Positions 26,299-37,734 of a stretch of DNA of 64,000 nt are shown one piece after another. The stretch is from positions 16,289,271 to 16,353,270 of the forward strand of contig JANVCC010010406.1 of assembly GCA_025345505.1 (NCBI GenBank), read 5' to 3'. This stretch comes from Todiramphus chloris collaris. Lineage: Eukaryota > Chordata > Aves > Coraciiformes > Alcedinidae. The translations under genes were made by a program, and so were the position numbers. Position 1 is the first letter of the stretch. Each line of letters opens with the position of its first letter. The notes beneath the pieces were generated by a model. The model made no database searches. It worked only from the letters and a program-made list of their open reading frames with translations, and was not told the origin of the DNA.

Positions 26299-27422
26299 CT
26301 GAAGAGAACTATATTACCTTGTAACATGTTACAAATTATGTCAGAATAGTTATTCAGGTAGCATGCACATTTTTTTTTTTTTTGTTTTTTTTTTTGTTAG
26401 AACTCTATGATTTCCACACCACACAAGCTTTCCATTAACACAGCTGATCTGTTTACATATTTAAGGCATGAAACTATGTCTTTTATTTCTTGAACAAACA
26501 GAGTTCTACCTTTCCATATATTTGTGGTTTTCATATTCATGGTAATAATTTTTGAACTGGGGGAGGAAGCATCATGTCACAGATGGAAAAAAAAAAACCC
26601 AAAACTTAGGCATTTTATTTTGTATCTTGTAAAAATACAAGAATGAAACAGATGCTTATTAATTAAGTGTAGGCAGGTGACAACAAGGTGCAATGGCACA
26701 TTGCACCAGCTGTGAAGACTGCACATGGCTTTTTTTCCCACATCAGTCAATTTTCATATTATCTAGCAAACATTCCAAGTGTCAGAAAAGGTGTCAAAAA
26801 ATAATGATAGTGCAAAGTACAAATTCATCATTGCTGTAGCTTCAAAATCTTTCACCTATTTTACATTGCAATCACACCTCCAGGTGAGAGAGGAATAAAC
26901 TTAAGAAGTTTTAGAGCTATTCCAGTTACCTTACATCAGTTCTCATTTTACAGATACTGAATCACTAAGATACTTATGAACTGTCATTGAAAACATGCCA
27001 CTATGATCGACAACACTGTTTTGAGTTTGAAGGACACACGCAGTCCCTAACTCCACAAAATAACCATGGAACAAGTGAGCATTTTAAAACTTAAATAGGG
27101 TGAAACCTAAACATATCAAAAGAAAAAACATATCTATCAGCTAGAGCGAGTTTCTTTCCTTCTCTCTTCCATTCTGAAATGAATGTACACTTTGGTCAAA
27201 CATACTGTGATTTTAGGAAATAATGAAGTCAATAAGAGCCAGATGTAGCTATTAAGGAGATAAATGAAAGGAATCAAAAAAACTCTCTAAAACTTGAAAT
27301 AGATCAATAGTAACTGGAAAACAGTTACAGGCACTGTTGCATGTCAAGATTTTGAAGCCTGGCACATGCAAAACATTTTGGCAACTCTGGTCTCATCTTT
27401 CTACTGAATATAATTGTTATGG

Positions 27423-27463
27423 AAAAAAAAAATCCAAACTAAAAACAACAACAACAACAAAAA
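27423..27463 (+). repeat. A-rich tract with (ACA) units
   Basis: A ten-A run leads into 'ccaaactaaaaacaacaa' and further CAA trinucleotides. Simple sequence only. Confidence 0.8.
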
Positions 27464-29054
27464 GGCAATACTCAACCATTACAAGAAAAGATGGTATGTA
27501 TCATCAAAATCAGGTGCTTAAAACTTCCTATTATCAACTGATTATTTTTGTAAAAACAGTAAGGTATACAGGGTTCCTTCCAGAACTTTTCAGACATTAA
27601 ATGTTCTTTATTAACTGCAGTTAAAATTAAGATTGCATAGCAGAGTAAAACTAGACTAAATTACTCCTAAAAATTCCTTCTGCAACCAGTAGTACCCTAT
27701 TTAGTAAGAAAACATTTAACAGAACTACATAAATAATATCACAAAATATCTTATGTAGTACTACCTAATTTACTACTTAGCTTTGTTGCTAGCTTTGTGT
27801 AATTTTGTTGTGTTTGCACATTTAACCAAATGAGCTTGAATTCCATTTTACATGCACAATGGAATTTGCTTTAACTGACACTTTTTAAGGATAATAAAAA
27901 TTCCAATTAAGTAATCAATTTGATTAGTAGACACTCCTAAATGTGTATAGGATTTTGGTAAGCAATTACTATTTATGCAGTTCTTTAGAAGTATATTGTA
28001 TATTAAGTAGAAAAGGTTAACATTTTCTTTCTCAGCAAAAGGTCAGTAACACACCTTCAAAAAAGCATTTTCAGCTTCTCTGAACTATATTAGCAAATTG
28101 AGATTAAATGGTCCAAAGAAGTTTATTAAAAGTAGATTTGGTAAGAACTAGTTTAGGATCTTTTTTAGCTTACTACTTGACATGTGCCAATTTTGTATGT
28201 GGCAGACCTAGGTAATCTTCCTTGAGTATTGTAACTACACCTACAATGTACAGTTTTCAGGGAAGTATTTACTTTCCAGGTACATTTGTGGATTATTGTT
28301 ATGAATTTAATTATACCGGTTTAAACAAGGGATCTAGTGTTTGCTTGTATGGGGATCGAGACTAAGGTTTTCCAAGTTATCATCTCAGGTAATTAACCAA
28401 CTTAGTAACCATATTACTGAACTATACAAAATAATTAAAGAAAGTAAATATTCAGTGCAATCATCTTCAACAAATGAATGGAGTGAGACTGTGGTCAAAA
28501 TATCCAGGTTGATGACACACTGAAGCAAAAAAAATTATTTGATTTTCTTATTTTTGCCACAGAGACTTGACATACATTGTGACAGAGTATTTTTAGTATC
28601 TTCAGTTCAGTAAGCTCCATTTTGCATAAAATATTTATGTATGTAAACTAGAAAAAACATCAAGTATTAAGTTTAAGAATATGGCGTTGCAGAATATTGA
28701 GTAAGACATTCTCCTTAGTTGTAGGTTCAAGCCACCCGAAGCAGAGGAAGATCACACTATTTTGCTTGGAGAAGCATAAAACAGTCACAAAGAGATGTAA
28801 AAAACAGGGAAAAAACCTTCTGTTCCTGTATCCCTTGTTGAAGGGCTCTCAGATCTCATCACTGTGATCTCTGTGGCTAAGAACTTTCAGAGACCATAGC
28901 CTTCCCTGCAAGATGAATTTTATCAAAGCTGTGGCAATATACACACACAGGTAATTCAGAATAAAAATCTTAAGAGATGATCATTTTACATTATAATGAT
29001 TGAAACTAGTCTGAAAGTTGTCAGTTGTAACCACTCCCCTCACAAGTTCTCATT

Positions 29055-29215
29055 CCCAGACATACATATATAGATACATACTCATACATATACAGATGTA
29101 TACATAGACATTCACATATACACACACACATACATATACAGATATATACATAGACATTCACATATACACACACATATATATAGGTATGTAAGTGTGCATA
29201 TATGTATAAATATTC
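29055..29215 (+). repeat. CA/TA-rich minisatellite, two 46-bp units
   Basis: Within a CATA/CACA-rich patch, two nearly identical units begin 'catacatatacagat' at 29,083 and 29,129 and share the unusual phrase 'catagacattcacatatac'. The start-to-start period is 46 bp. The flanks are simpler TA/CA repeats. Confidence 0.85.
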
Positions 29216-29693
29216 AGTTCCAATGAGAGAGAAAACAAATGATTACGTTAATTGTCTCTAGTTCATCTGTTGCAATGGACTTTAAAGTATGTTTACATAG
29301 TTTAACAACAAAGACTATAGTAATATTCTGTCCATATCTTTGCATATATAGAAAATGTTTGCATAACAGAGCACAGGAATTCTGACATTACACTTTGTAT
29401 TTTCTATTCCCCCTTTAACCAAATTAGGCTTTGGTTTTTTTTTTACAGAAAAGTTGACAATTTGACATTTTGGAGATTATTATAGCAACAAAATTAAAGT
29501 GACAATCTAAATCTTCTCTTCTATGCTTTTTCCCCTTAGAGAAAGACTGAAATAAGGGCAATGGTTTGAGTATTTTCACAATATAGTTCCTTCAGGAGTC
29601 ATAATGTCAGTGGACAGACTAGAAAGTTGGAGTACAAGAATTATGAAATTAATTACTCTTTCTTCCTCTGATCCTAATAAATAAGCTGAATTA

Positions 29694-29796
29694 CTCTTTT
29701 TTTTTTTTTTAGGTGGTGGTGTTTTTTTTGTTTGGTTGGTTGGTTGTTTGGGTTTTTTTGGGTTTTTTTGGTTTGTTTTGGTTTGGTTTTTTCTGG
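29694..29796 (-). repeat. (T/G)-rich low-complexity tract
   Basis: A poly-T run is followed by GGT, GTTT and GGTT units, as in 'gtttggttggttggttgttt'. It is the opposite-strand form of the CCAA/CCAAA tracts found elsewhere in the window. It makes the Lys/Pro/Thr/Gln-rich minus frames 29,576-29,943, which are not genes. Confidence 0.85.
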
Positions 29797-32700
29797 TATT
29801 GAGTAGACCAGTAACCAAAACAAAACTCCTCCTGTTACATAAAGAGAGAAAGGGAAAGAGTAGCTTAATTTTGCCAAAAATTCTTTAAGCAGAAACTTAA
29901 TCATAAAGTCACTCATATGTGAAAAAACACTACAATACCCCACTTAATATCCTATAGTTCTACAGCTGTGATATGAAATATATTATATTGTCTGCTTTTT
30001 AAGTCAGACATCTTTATGAAATTGTATCCATTAGATTGACAGTCTTACATTTTTGGAAGCTTTCTTTATCGTCCTTACAAAGTGTGAATGATTGGCTGAC
30101 TCAGATTATTAAGGTATACCAGCAGATGTGAATGATAAAGCTATTCATCTCCACTTCTCTCTTAGGAACAATATTAAGTTATTACTGAAATTTCAAATTA
30201 AACTTAAGACTCCCAAACCAGTTTCTAATAACTACTCTTCACAAGAAAATTTTGAAATCTCTTGATAAAATGTTTAGCTGAGAAAGAAATATTTGCTGAA
30301 GTGACATTGATATCAAACACAAGCATTTAGAACTTCACTTACCATAATACCTTGTGAAATTAGTAAAAGGCAGGATAGAAAAATTCTTCTAATGTCTTGT
30401 TTTGTAGTTTTGTACACTAGATGGCACTGATAAAGTACTGCTCAATTCACTAATCATCTTGAAGTATTTTTCTATTATTACTGAGTACTTTATTGCAGGA
30501 TTTAAATAGGAAATTAAAGAAGATAGCACCACCATTTTTCCACAAATAAAAGTAAAAAGGAAAATAATGGAGAAAAAGAAAACAATTTTGCATTGTCCCA
30601 GCATGTTTTATAAGGTTTTTACTCCCTGCAGTTTGAATCCAGTGTTCACTGGCAGTTCCATACTACACACACCGTGAGAGACTTAGTACTGCCTGTTCCT
30701 AACAGGAGTAGGCTAAATTTACACAAAACTGTGAAAACTATGGGATTTTTGCATCAGCAATGTGTCTCACCTTAGGAAGGGATGGTATTTAGGAAAAGTG
30801 ATTTTTTTTTTTCAAACCATTAGTTCAATCAACTCAGCAAAGCTTTTTGCCATTCTCATTTACAGTGGAGACAGGCAGAGGCTGTTACCCACATGTGAGG
30901 AGTGTACATCTCACTTTGTGCTCCCTGTGAGGGAGTTCAGAAAGGGTAACCATAAGTATAGATAACATCTGTAATGCTTATCTCTGCTAACGCTGGGAAA
31001 GAGACAGGCTTTTCTGGAGGGTTATATCACAGGATGAACACCAGCTGAGAGCTCTGAGCTGCCCTGCAGCAGAGCTTTGTAGCCCCATATACAGCAGAAA
31101 AGCTCTAGAAAGACTACTCTCATACACCTAAAATTGGTCTTTATGAGTACTCCTCAAAGTATATGTTTTTTACATACTCAGTACAGCTGTCACAAATAAT
31201 TCCATTTAAGGAAGATGATTTGCAAGAATCTCAAAGAGTACTGCTAACTATATGCATAAATGTTTGAAAGTCATTACCTTTTGTATGTAGTCATTTTCTA
31301 TGGACAACAAAACGCATTTTTTTTTGTTTGTTTGTCTTTTTTGTAGCACATTGCGGTAATTAATATTTTCTTTATAAAGTCTTATTTTATACGTTAAGAG
31401 AAAATATGACATGATCTCTAATTCTGGAGGGAAAAAAAGGTAATGACATAATATTTGATGTCTGATATTTCCTTCTGCTTGTTTGTATTCACCTTAATAT
31501 AAAAAATAAGTCTTATTTCAGAAACTGCGTAGAGTGAGCAAACAGTTACACTATGGTCTACCAATAGCTTTTGTTTAGTTAGAGAAAAAAAAAAAATCAT
31601 CTGAGCTGTAACTTTCAAAAATACATATATAAGAGTTATTTTTAAAAATAATCTGATTAAATATTCTCTCTAGTTACGCAGAACTTCCTTTACATATACA
31701 GCATCTATCTCTACATCAGGTTTACATGTAATAGAAACTAATTATATCTGAAGCTGTGAAAAACATTGCCTAAGTGTCATTCTTGAAATGATGTGATCAA
31801 AATATGTTTTTGACAAAAAAAAAAAGGAAAAATAAGGAAGGCTGATCTAAATTTCTCACTCATGAAATCTAATTCAAGATCAGCATGCTCAAACACAAAT
31901 TTTCAGGGTTTCGCCCTGTCCTTTGTTCCTTTTAGCCCTAAGCACTTGCTTACTGTAACTCTTGTGGTTCAAGAATTCCAGAAGACACTACAAAATAAAT
32001 ATATATCATTTATTATTAAAAAAAAAAAAAAAAACAAAGAGATTGTGGTGATGCCTCCATTTTTTAGCTCACAGACTAGCATATATCTCTACTTATACAT
32101 ACTTCAGGGATACAAAACACATGCTCTCAGAAGCTTTGGTATAAACTAAATATATCATTTCAAAGCTTTCATTTTGAATCCCTTGGCCTTCTGTAATTTA
32201 AGTAGATGCTTTAATATCATCTGGTCAAATACACAAAACAGAATAATTCTTGTACTCAGTGTTGCACTTGAGAAGGTTAGTACAATGAGTTAGACTTATT
32301 TATTTTTCAGCTTTGGGCATCTGGGCTCATTCAAGTCCTCACTCATGTCACTAGTTAAAATAAATTTCATGTTTCCATCCTGCTTCTCATCCCTCTATTG
32401 GAAAATGATTGACATCACCTACCTTGTAAAACACAGAAGGGCAATATAAAATTATGTAAACATAGAGATACTCACGGTAAAAGTTGAAAAAGTTCATATA
32501 TTTATTAATGACATGCAATGTGCAAAATTTCTAGGGATGTATCTAGGAATTCCTTTCCCAAAGAAGAACAAAGACAAAATATATCTGAGGGAGGACAATT
32601 ATTCTTTGAATTTCCCTTACAAAGGTCATTAGCCTTCATTTCATGTAGTAACCTTGCCCTATGTGCTTAAGAGAGCAGTTATTCTAGGCCAAACAGGACC

Positions 32701-34155
32701 ATACATAAAGAGTAGTTCTTCTATGTATATGCTTAAAATATAATAAAATAAAATATAAAAAGCATTTCAACACAAGAGTCCTTTGCAGATTTTCACCTAT
32801 TATTCTTTTGGTCTTGTCCAACACTACAGATCTGTCAAGCCTCAATGAGTTTGGGCTAGCTGATATACAAATGAGCTTGGTCAAACACTTTGGAAACTGT
32901 AGGCTTATCCCATAATTATAATGTAACATGGAAAAAAAAAATTAACTTGTCCTAAAAAAGAGGATGTTTTAAAAATATTAGTTAGCTTTATTGAAACTGA
33001 TGTAAGCTAAACAAAAGACAACTTAGAATTATTTTGAAATCTGCAGAAAATATTCCATCACACTGTAGACTTTCATATTTTATTTTCTAAACAATTTAAA
33101 GAGTACTAAAATGGATTAAGTTTTAGCTGCTTCTCTTTTCTTTCTTCACTGCCTTCTACCTGAAGTATACAATCAAGCACTCAGATCACATTTGTTTGCT
33201 TATCACTTCAACAGGTTTATGATTTTGGCTTTACTGCTCATAAACTGACACAGGAGTGAAAAAGTGATTGAAAAATGAAACCATTCTCCTTGGTAAAATA
33301 CCTTGAATTTCTCTTATATCTTTGAACTTTTCTTGATATCTTTTTGCAGTTCAGAAAGAAAGTTATTAGACCTTCAGGCACTTCAAATAGTGCATCAGGA
33401 TTTAAGTTGCATTGAGATGATCAGCGCAAAGAAACTGGCCATCATAAAGTGTTTTATACATTTTGTTGATGAGTCTATGGTAATTTGGCCTGTTATGTTC
33501 CTAGGACAACCACAGAAGCAAAATGTATGTTCCATTGCCGGATGTGTGAGATTGGAAAGAAGGATGGAAAGAAATTTTAAAGATAAGTAAGCAGTAAAAT
33601 CATCATCAGAGTCATTTTACCACTGGCAAAAATGAAGCAAAGGAATTGAATCCACAATAGAAGCCACTACCATGATTAGAACTAAAAGAAAAGAAACTTC
33701 TGAGAGAACCCATAAAAGAACACTTCTCCCTATTTGGTTTTAATTACTTGTTTTACGCACTGGTTGCACTGTTTTTTTTTTTTTTTTTATTTTTAACTCT
33801 TCTCACAAACCCATAAAATCCATCTGTGTTGATGGATCTACACGTACATGATGCTGCACCAATGCAGGGTGCATTCGGCTGCACCAAATACAATTTTATT
33901 ACATATTTTAAGTAATCAACACTCTCAAATTAGAAATTAATTCAAAAACTTCAACTGAAATTATTGAAGATTTTATTAGTTTTTAAAGATAAAACTGTTG
34001 AATCATCAGCTTTTCCTGGAGACAGGGACCTTTCTTACCGTTCACTTTGGACTTTGGAGTTCTTCAGGTACTTCGAATGATTACAGTAAGTGTCAAATAC
34101 TCATTTCTAAAGCAGATTTAGATTTCGTGTAACTAATCTGTTATCTTTGATAATG

Positions 34156-34320
34156 GATAAAGACTTGCTTTAAAATCACAAAGTTTCATATTGATGTCCA
34201 TTTTTTTCTTCAGAATAGGATAGCATAGCTTTAAGCCTCTACGATAAAAATTGGACTTAATGTGATCTAGTATACTAGTATACTTATTCTTTATGAATTC
34301 TTACACTCTGCAGTTGAATA
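34156..34320 (+). repeat. Diverged direct repeat, copy 1
   Basis: Aligns by eye with 36,043-36,199. Shared anchors in order are 'ataggatagcatagcttta' (copy 2 has 'gtaggatagcatagcttta'), 'tgtgatctagtat', 'cttattctt' and 'ttgaat'. This copy has an extra 10-bp 'actagtatac' duplication. Spacing of the anchors is preserved apart from small indels. The two copies lie 1.9 kb apart in the same orientation, with a CR1 between them. Confidence 0.8.
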
Positions 34321-34507
34321 TGTGCTATCAATTATTTGCCAGACAATTAAAAAAAAAAAAAAGAAAAAATAAAATCAGAAAAGTTTTCATATGCATTAAA
34401 AAGTACATCCATGACTTAAAAAATTATATATTATTTCACTTATATTCCACCTCAGAAAGAGTAATTTTGAAACAAAAAATGGTTAAGAATTCTGTAATTG
34501 GTGTATT

Positions 34508-35510
34508 AGAATCACAGAATCGCAGAATTACTGAGTCTGGAAAAGACCTCTGAGATCATCAAGTCCAGCCTATGACCCAACACTGCCACATCGGCTAGAC
34601 CATTGCACTAAGTGCCACATCCAACTTTTCTTTAAGCACATCCATGGATGGTGACTCTACCACCTCCCTGGGAAGACCATTCCAATGTCTGATCACTCTT
34701 CCTGTCAGGAAATGCTTCCTGAAATGCAAGCTAAACCTCCCCTGGCGCAGCTTCAGGCCATGCCCTCTCATCCTGACACTAGTTGCCTGGGAGTAGAGCC
34801 TGACCCCCACTTGACTACAACCTCCTTCAGCTAGTTGTAGAGAGTGACTAAGGTCCCCCCCTGAGTCTCTTCTTCTCCAGGCTAAACAACCCCATCTTCC
34901 TCAGCCTCTCCTCATAAGACCTTCCTTCTAGTCCCTTCACCAGCCTCACTTCTCTCCTCTGGACCCACTCCAGCACCTCAATATCCTTCTTGAAGTGAGG
35001 GGCCCAGAACTGTACACAGTACTGGAGGTGAGGCCTCACCAGTGCTGAGTACAGGGGGAAAATCACATCCTTAATTCTGCTGGCCACACTATTCTGATAC
35101 AAGCCAGGATCCTATTGGCCTTCTGGGCCATCTGAGCACACTGCTGACTCATGCTCAACTGGTTGTCAACCAGCACTCTCAGGTCTCTCTCCTCCAGCCA
35201 CTCCTCCCCCAGTCTGTAGCACTGCATGGGGTTATTGTGTCCAAAGTTCAGGACCCTGCACTTGGTCCTGTTGAACTTCATACCACTGGTCTTGGCCCAT
35301 TGACCCAGCCTGTCCAGGACCCTCTGAAGCATCTTCTGCCCTCCGGAAAATTGACACTCCCTCCCAGTTTGGTGTCATCTGCAAATTTACTGAGGGTAGA
35401 CTCAATCCCCACATCCAGGTCAGCAATAAAGATGGTGAATAGGACTTATCCTTGGGGCACTCCACTGGTCACTGGCTTAGCACAACTCTACTTGGACTTC
35501 GGCGCAAGTG
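34508..35510 (-). mobile_element. 5'-truncated CR1 LINE, minus strand (about 1.0 kb)
   Basis: The minus-strand 3' end is at 34,508 (plus-strand 'agaatcacagaatcgcagaat'). Reading away from it gives the CR1 3' UTR, then the C-terminal half of ORF2. Four minus-strand frames together cover the reverse-transcriptase palm through the C-terminal domain: 35,232-35,465, 35,063-35,332, 34,848-35,102 and 34,595-34,810. The upper boundary near 35,510 is where similarity to the other CR1s fades, and it may be off by 10-20 bp. No target-site duplication is evident, which is usual for CR1. The copy is not functional: it lacks ORF1, the endonuclease and the N-terminal RT, and is frameshifted. Confidence 0.93.
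34595..35465 (-). pseudogene. CR1 ORF2 fragment: RT active site to C-terminus, frameshifted
   Basis: ORF2 of CR1 encodes an endonuclease plus reverse transcriptase that copies element RNA into the genome. This fragment begins within the RT palm. Translated on the minus strand, 35,361-35,387 encodes FADDTKLGG, the non-LTR RT motif C whose two aspartates bind catalytic metal. Downstream come '[11 protein letters not shown]', a '[19 protein letters not shown]' block, '[19 protein letters not shown]' and '[19 protein letters not shown]'. The last part runs through 'HFLTGRVIRHWNGLPREVVE' to the terminal residues. At least three frame changes split it. The active-site motif itself is intact. Confidence 0.9.
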
Positions 35511-36042
35511 TTTAAAAAAACTCCTGCATGTCTAGAACACTAGTTTTGATATTATTAGAAGACAGGAGCCAATAGCTTGACTTAATAAATTATGAACTAG
35601 AAACTGAATTGATTTTTCAAAGTCTTAAGTGCTTAAGGAATTTAAGACATTTTTAAATACAGTACATGAGCACACAAAGGTACATTTTCAGAAATATCTA
35701 GAGAAGCAGATATATTTCAAAAGATTGTGCTGTTTATTTCCTACTGCTACTTCAATTATTTGGAGAAATTTTACCTCAAAGATACATAGGTATATTCAAA
35801 ACTTTATTGAAGTGACATGACATACAAACACTGCAATTTATAAATGAGAAAACAAGACAAAACAAAACAAATAAACAACCTGAGAAGCTGCTTTGAATCA
35901 TTAGTGCATACGTAGATATAGAAAAAGAAAAGAGCTGTTTATAAATTATTATTCTGGAAACTGACATTGAAATAGCACTATTTAAATGTAATAATATGCA
36001 ATGAGGTATTTAACTAACAACATTTAATTGAATGCAAAAATT
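35511..36042. other. AT-rich spacer between repeats
   Basis: Nothing recognised. Frames at 35,629-35,820 (plus) and 35,776-35,967 (minus) are AT-driven. Confidence 0.55.
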
Positions 36043-36199
36043 GATAGATATTTGCATTAAAACCACAAATTTTCATATTTATATTCATTTTTCCCTCTCA
36101 GAGTAGGATAGCATAGCTTTAACTCTATCTGGTAACAATTGAATTTGATGTGATCTAGTATTCTTATTCTTCACACATTTTTACATTCTTCAATTGAAT
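36043..36199 (+). repeat. Diverged direct repeat, copy 2
   Basis: The partner of 34,156-34,320. It has the same order of anchors ('aggatagcatagctttaa', 'tgtgatctagta', 'cttattcttcaca') but many substitutions, and it lacks the 10-bp extra duplication of copy 1. This is either an old local duplication or two members of an unrecognised interspersed repeat. Confidence 0.8.
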
Positions 36200-36641
36200 T
36201 AATATTTGTTTCTCCTTTATTTTAAGTAATCAAAAAATTTAGTGAAGTTGAAAAATACCAGTGAAGGCTGCCACAGCTATCTGATTAAGTTGCTTAATTA
36301 ACACATTTTATTTCCATGCCCCTTTTATGATTTTAAAAAAAAATATTTTAACATGTTAATAAATGTATATTCTATATTATTCCATGTTATGAAATTTATA
36401 TAAACTCATATTCCATGTTATTTTAAACCACAAAATCTATATGCCTCTTGCTTTAAGTGTAGATTATTTAGCTTGAAATAAAAGATTACCAAACTACAGA
36501 GCTCATCATATTTAAACTACTATTCACAACACCAGAACTGTTATTTACAGATGATAATTGAAAGTGTAAGAAATGTCTCATAACTTTCAGGTCATAAAGG
36601 TGTAAAATGCTTAACCTAGCAGTACATAAAACAGAAAATAA

Positions 36642-37341
36642 GAATCACAGAATGTCAGGGGCTGGAAGGGATCTCAAAAGATCATCTAGTCCAACCCCCC
36701 TGCCAGAGCAGGATCACCTAGACCAGATCACATAGGAATGTGTCCAGGAGGGTTTTGAATATCTCCAGAGAGGCAGACACCACAACCCCCCTGGGCAACC
36801 TGTTCCAGTATTCCATCACCCTCACAGTGAAAAAATTCCTTCTCATGTTTGCATGAAAATTCCTATGCCTCAGCTTCCACACATTGCCCCTTATCCAACC
36901 ATCAGGCATCACCAACAAGATGCTGGCTCCATCCTCCTGGCACTCACCCTTTATATATTTATAAACATTGATGAGGTCAGCCCTCAGTCTCCTTCTCTCC
37001 AAGCTAAAGAGCCCCAACTCCCTCAGTCTTTCTTCGTAAGAGAGATTCTCCACTCCTTTAATCATCTCTGTATCTCTGCACTGGACTCTCTCAAGCAATT
37101 CTATGTCTCTCTTGAACTCGGGGGCCCAGAACTGGGCACAGCATTCCAGATGTAGCCTTACCACGGCAGAGTAGAGAGGCAGAAGAACCTCTCTCGACCT
37201 ACTAGCCACATCACTTTGAACACACCCCAGAATGGCATTGGCCCTCTTGACCACAAAAGCACATTGCTGACTCATGGTCAGTCTCCCATCAGCTAGGACC
37301 TTCAGGCCCTTTTCCCCTTTGCTGCCTTCCAACAGGTCAGT
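36642..37341 (-). mobile_element. 5'-truncated CR1 LINE, minus strand (about 0.7 kb)
   Basis: The 3' end on the minus strand is at 36,642 (plus-strand 'agaatcacagaatgtcaggg'). The 3' UTR is about 76 bp, then comes the C-terminal third of ORF2. The 5' limit at about 37,341 is where the frame leaves CR1-like protein and enters AT-rich flank. The 3' UTR differs from that of the neighbouring minus-strand element, so it belongs to another CR1 subfamily. Its long uninterrupted frame suggests it is younger than the other copies here. Confidence 0.93.
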
Positions 37342-37467
37342 AAGGGGTTTAATTATATTAGGACATATCTTTACAATCCTTTGAACTTTGCAATGAAGCT
37401 TGAAAAGAAGGGTAGCAAAGAACACTTCTCTTTTTGGAAAAAAAAAATATTCTTCACACTTTTGCAT
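36718..37467 (-). pseudogene. CR1 ORF2 C-terminal fragment, 249-codon frame still open
   Basis: This is the longest open frame in the window. Residues from about 42 to 249 are the C-terminal part of CR1 reverse transcriptase: 'KGLKVLADGRLTMSQQC', then 'SREVLLPLYSAVVRLHLE', 'CAQFWAPEFKRDIELLERVQ', 'LSYEERLRELGLFSLERRRL', 'DLINVYKYIKGECQEDGA' and a terminal 'YWNRLPRGVVVSASLEIFK' block before the natural stop. Residues 1-41 come from unrelated flanking DNA, so the first Met is fortuitous. The RT palm and FADD active site lie upstream and are absent, so it cannot catalyse reverse transcription. The intact frame most likely reflects recent insertion; use by the host is possible but unsupported. 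Confidence 0.88.
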
Positions 37468-37679
37468 TTTTTAAAAATTATGACAATTCAAAGACATTTT
37501 AAAGTAAATTCATATAATATTCATAGTTTGAGTTATGACAGATTGCACGGATCATAGATAACAAATTTACAATTTTTTTTTTATTATTATTGACAAAGCA
37601 GAAAAACAATCTGAACAAAACATCAGATTAAAAAAAGGCTGAGATACTGAACACTAGTCTTTACCAGACCCATAAGACC
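37342..37679. other. AT-rich spacer
   Basis: Flanking DNA between the minus-strand CR1 and the older plus-strand CR1. It includes a poly-T run (37,573-37,582). Nothing else is recognised. Confidence 0.55.
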
Positions 37680-37734
37680 AGGTGAAAAGCCTGGAGCAAT
37701 ACTGAGTTACACTAGGTGGAAAGGGTCAGCTTAG

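Larger units (their letters stand above)
22061..34155. other. AT-rich noncoding desert with simple repeats
   Basis: About 12 kb in which I recognise no gene and no transposon. It carries TA-rich patches (22,110-22,265), several A/C- or G/T-rich tracts, a CA/TA minisatellite (29,055-29,215) and homopolymer runs. The 116-codon minus frame at 25,245-25,595 is partly made of a simple tract and is not a credible gene. Other frames are under 100 codons and unrecognised. Confidence 0.55.

Noticed and set aside
28715..28735. B-box-like 'ggttcaagcc' considered as part of a tRNA or tRNA-derived SINE
   Set aside because: The expected T-stem does not pair, and no A-box or acceptor stem lies at the right distance.
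29055..29215. Regularly spaced units considered as a CRISPR-like array
   Set aside because: They are CA/TA simple repeats with two 46-bp duplicates. There are no unique spacers, and the context is vertebrate.
34237..34530. CR1 boundaries considered for target-site duplications
   Set aside because: No convincing direct repeat flanks the CR1 copies. CR1 commonly inserts without clear target duplication, so absence is not informative.
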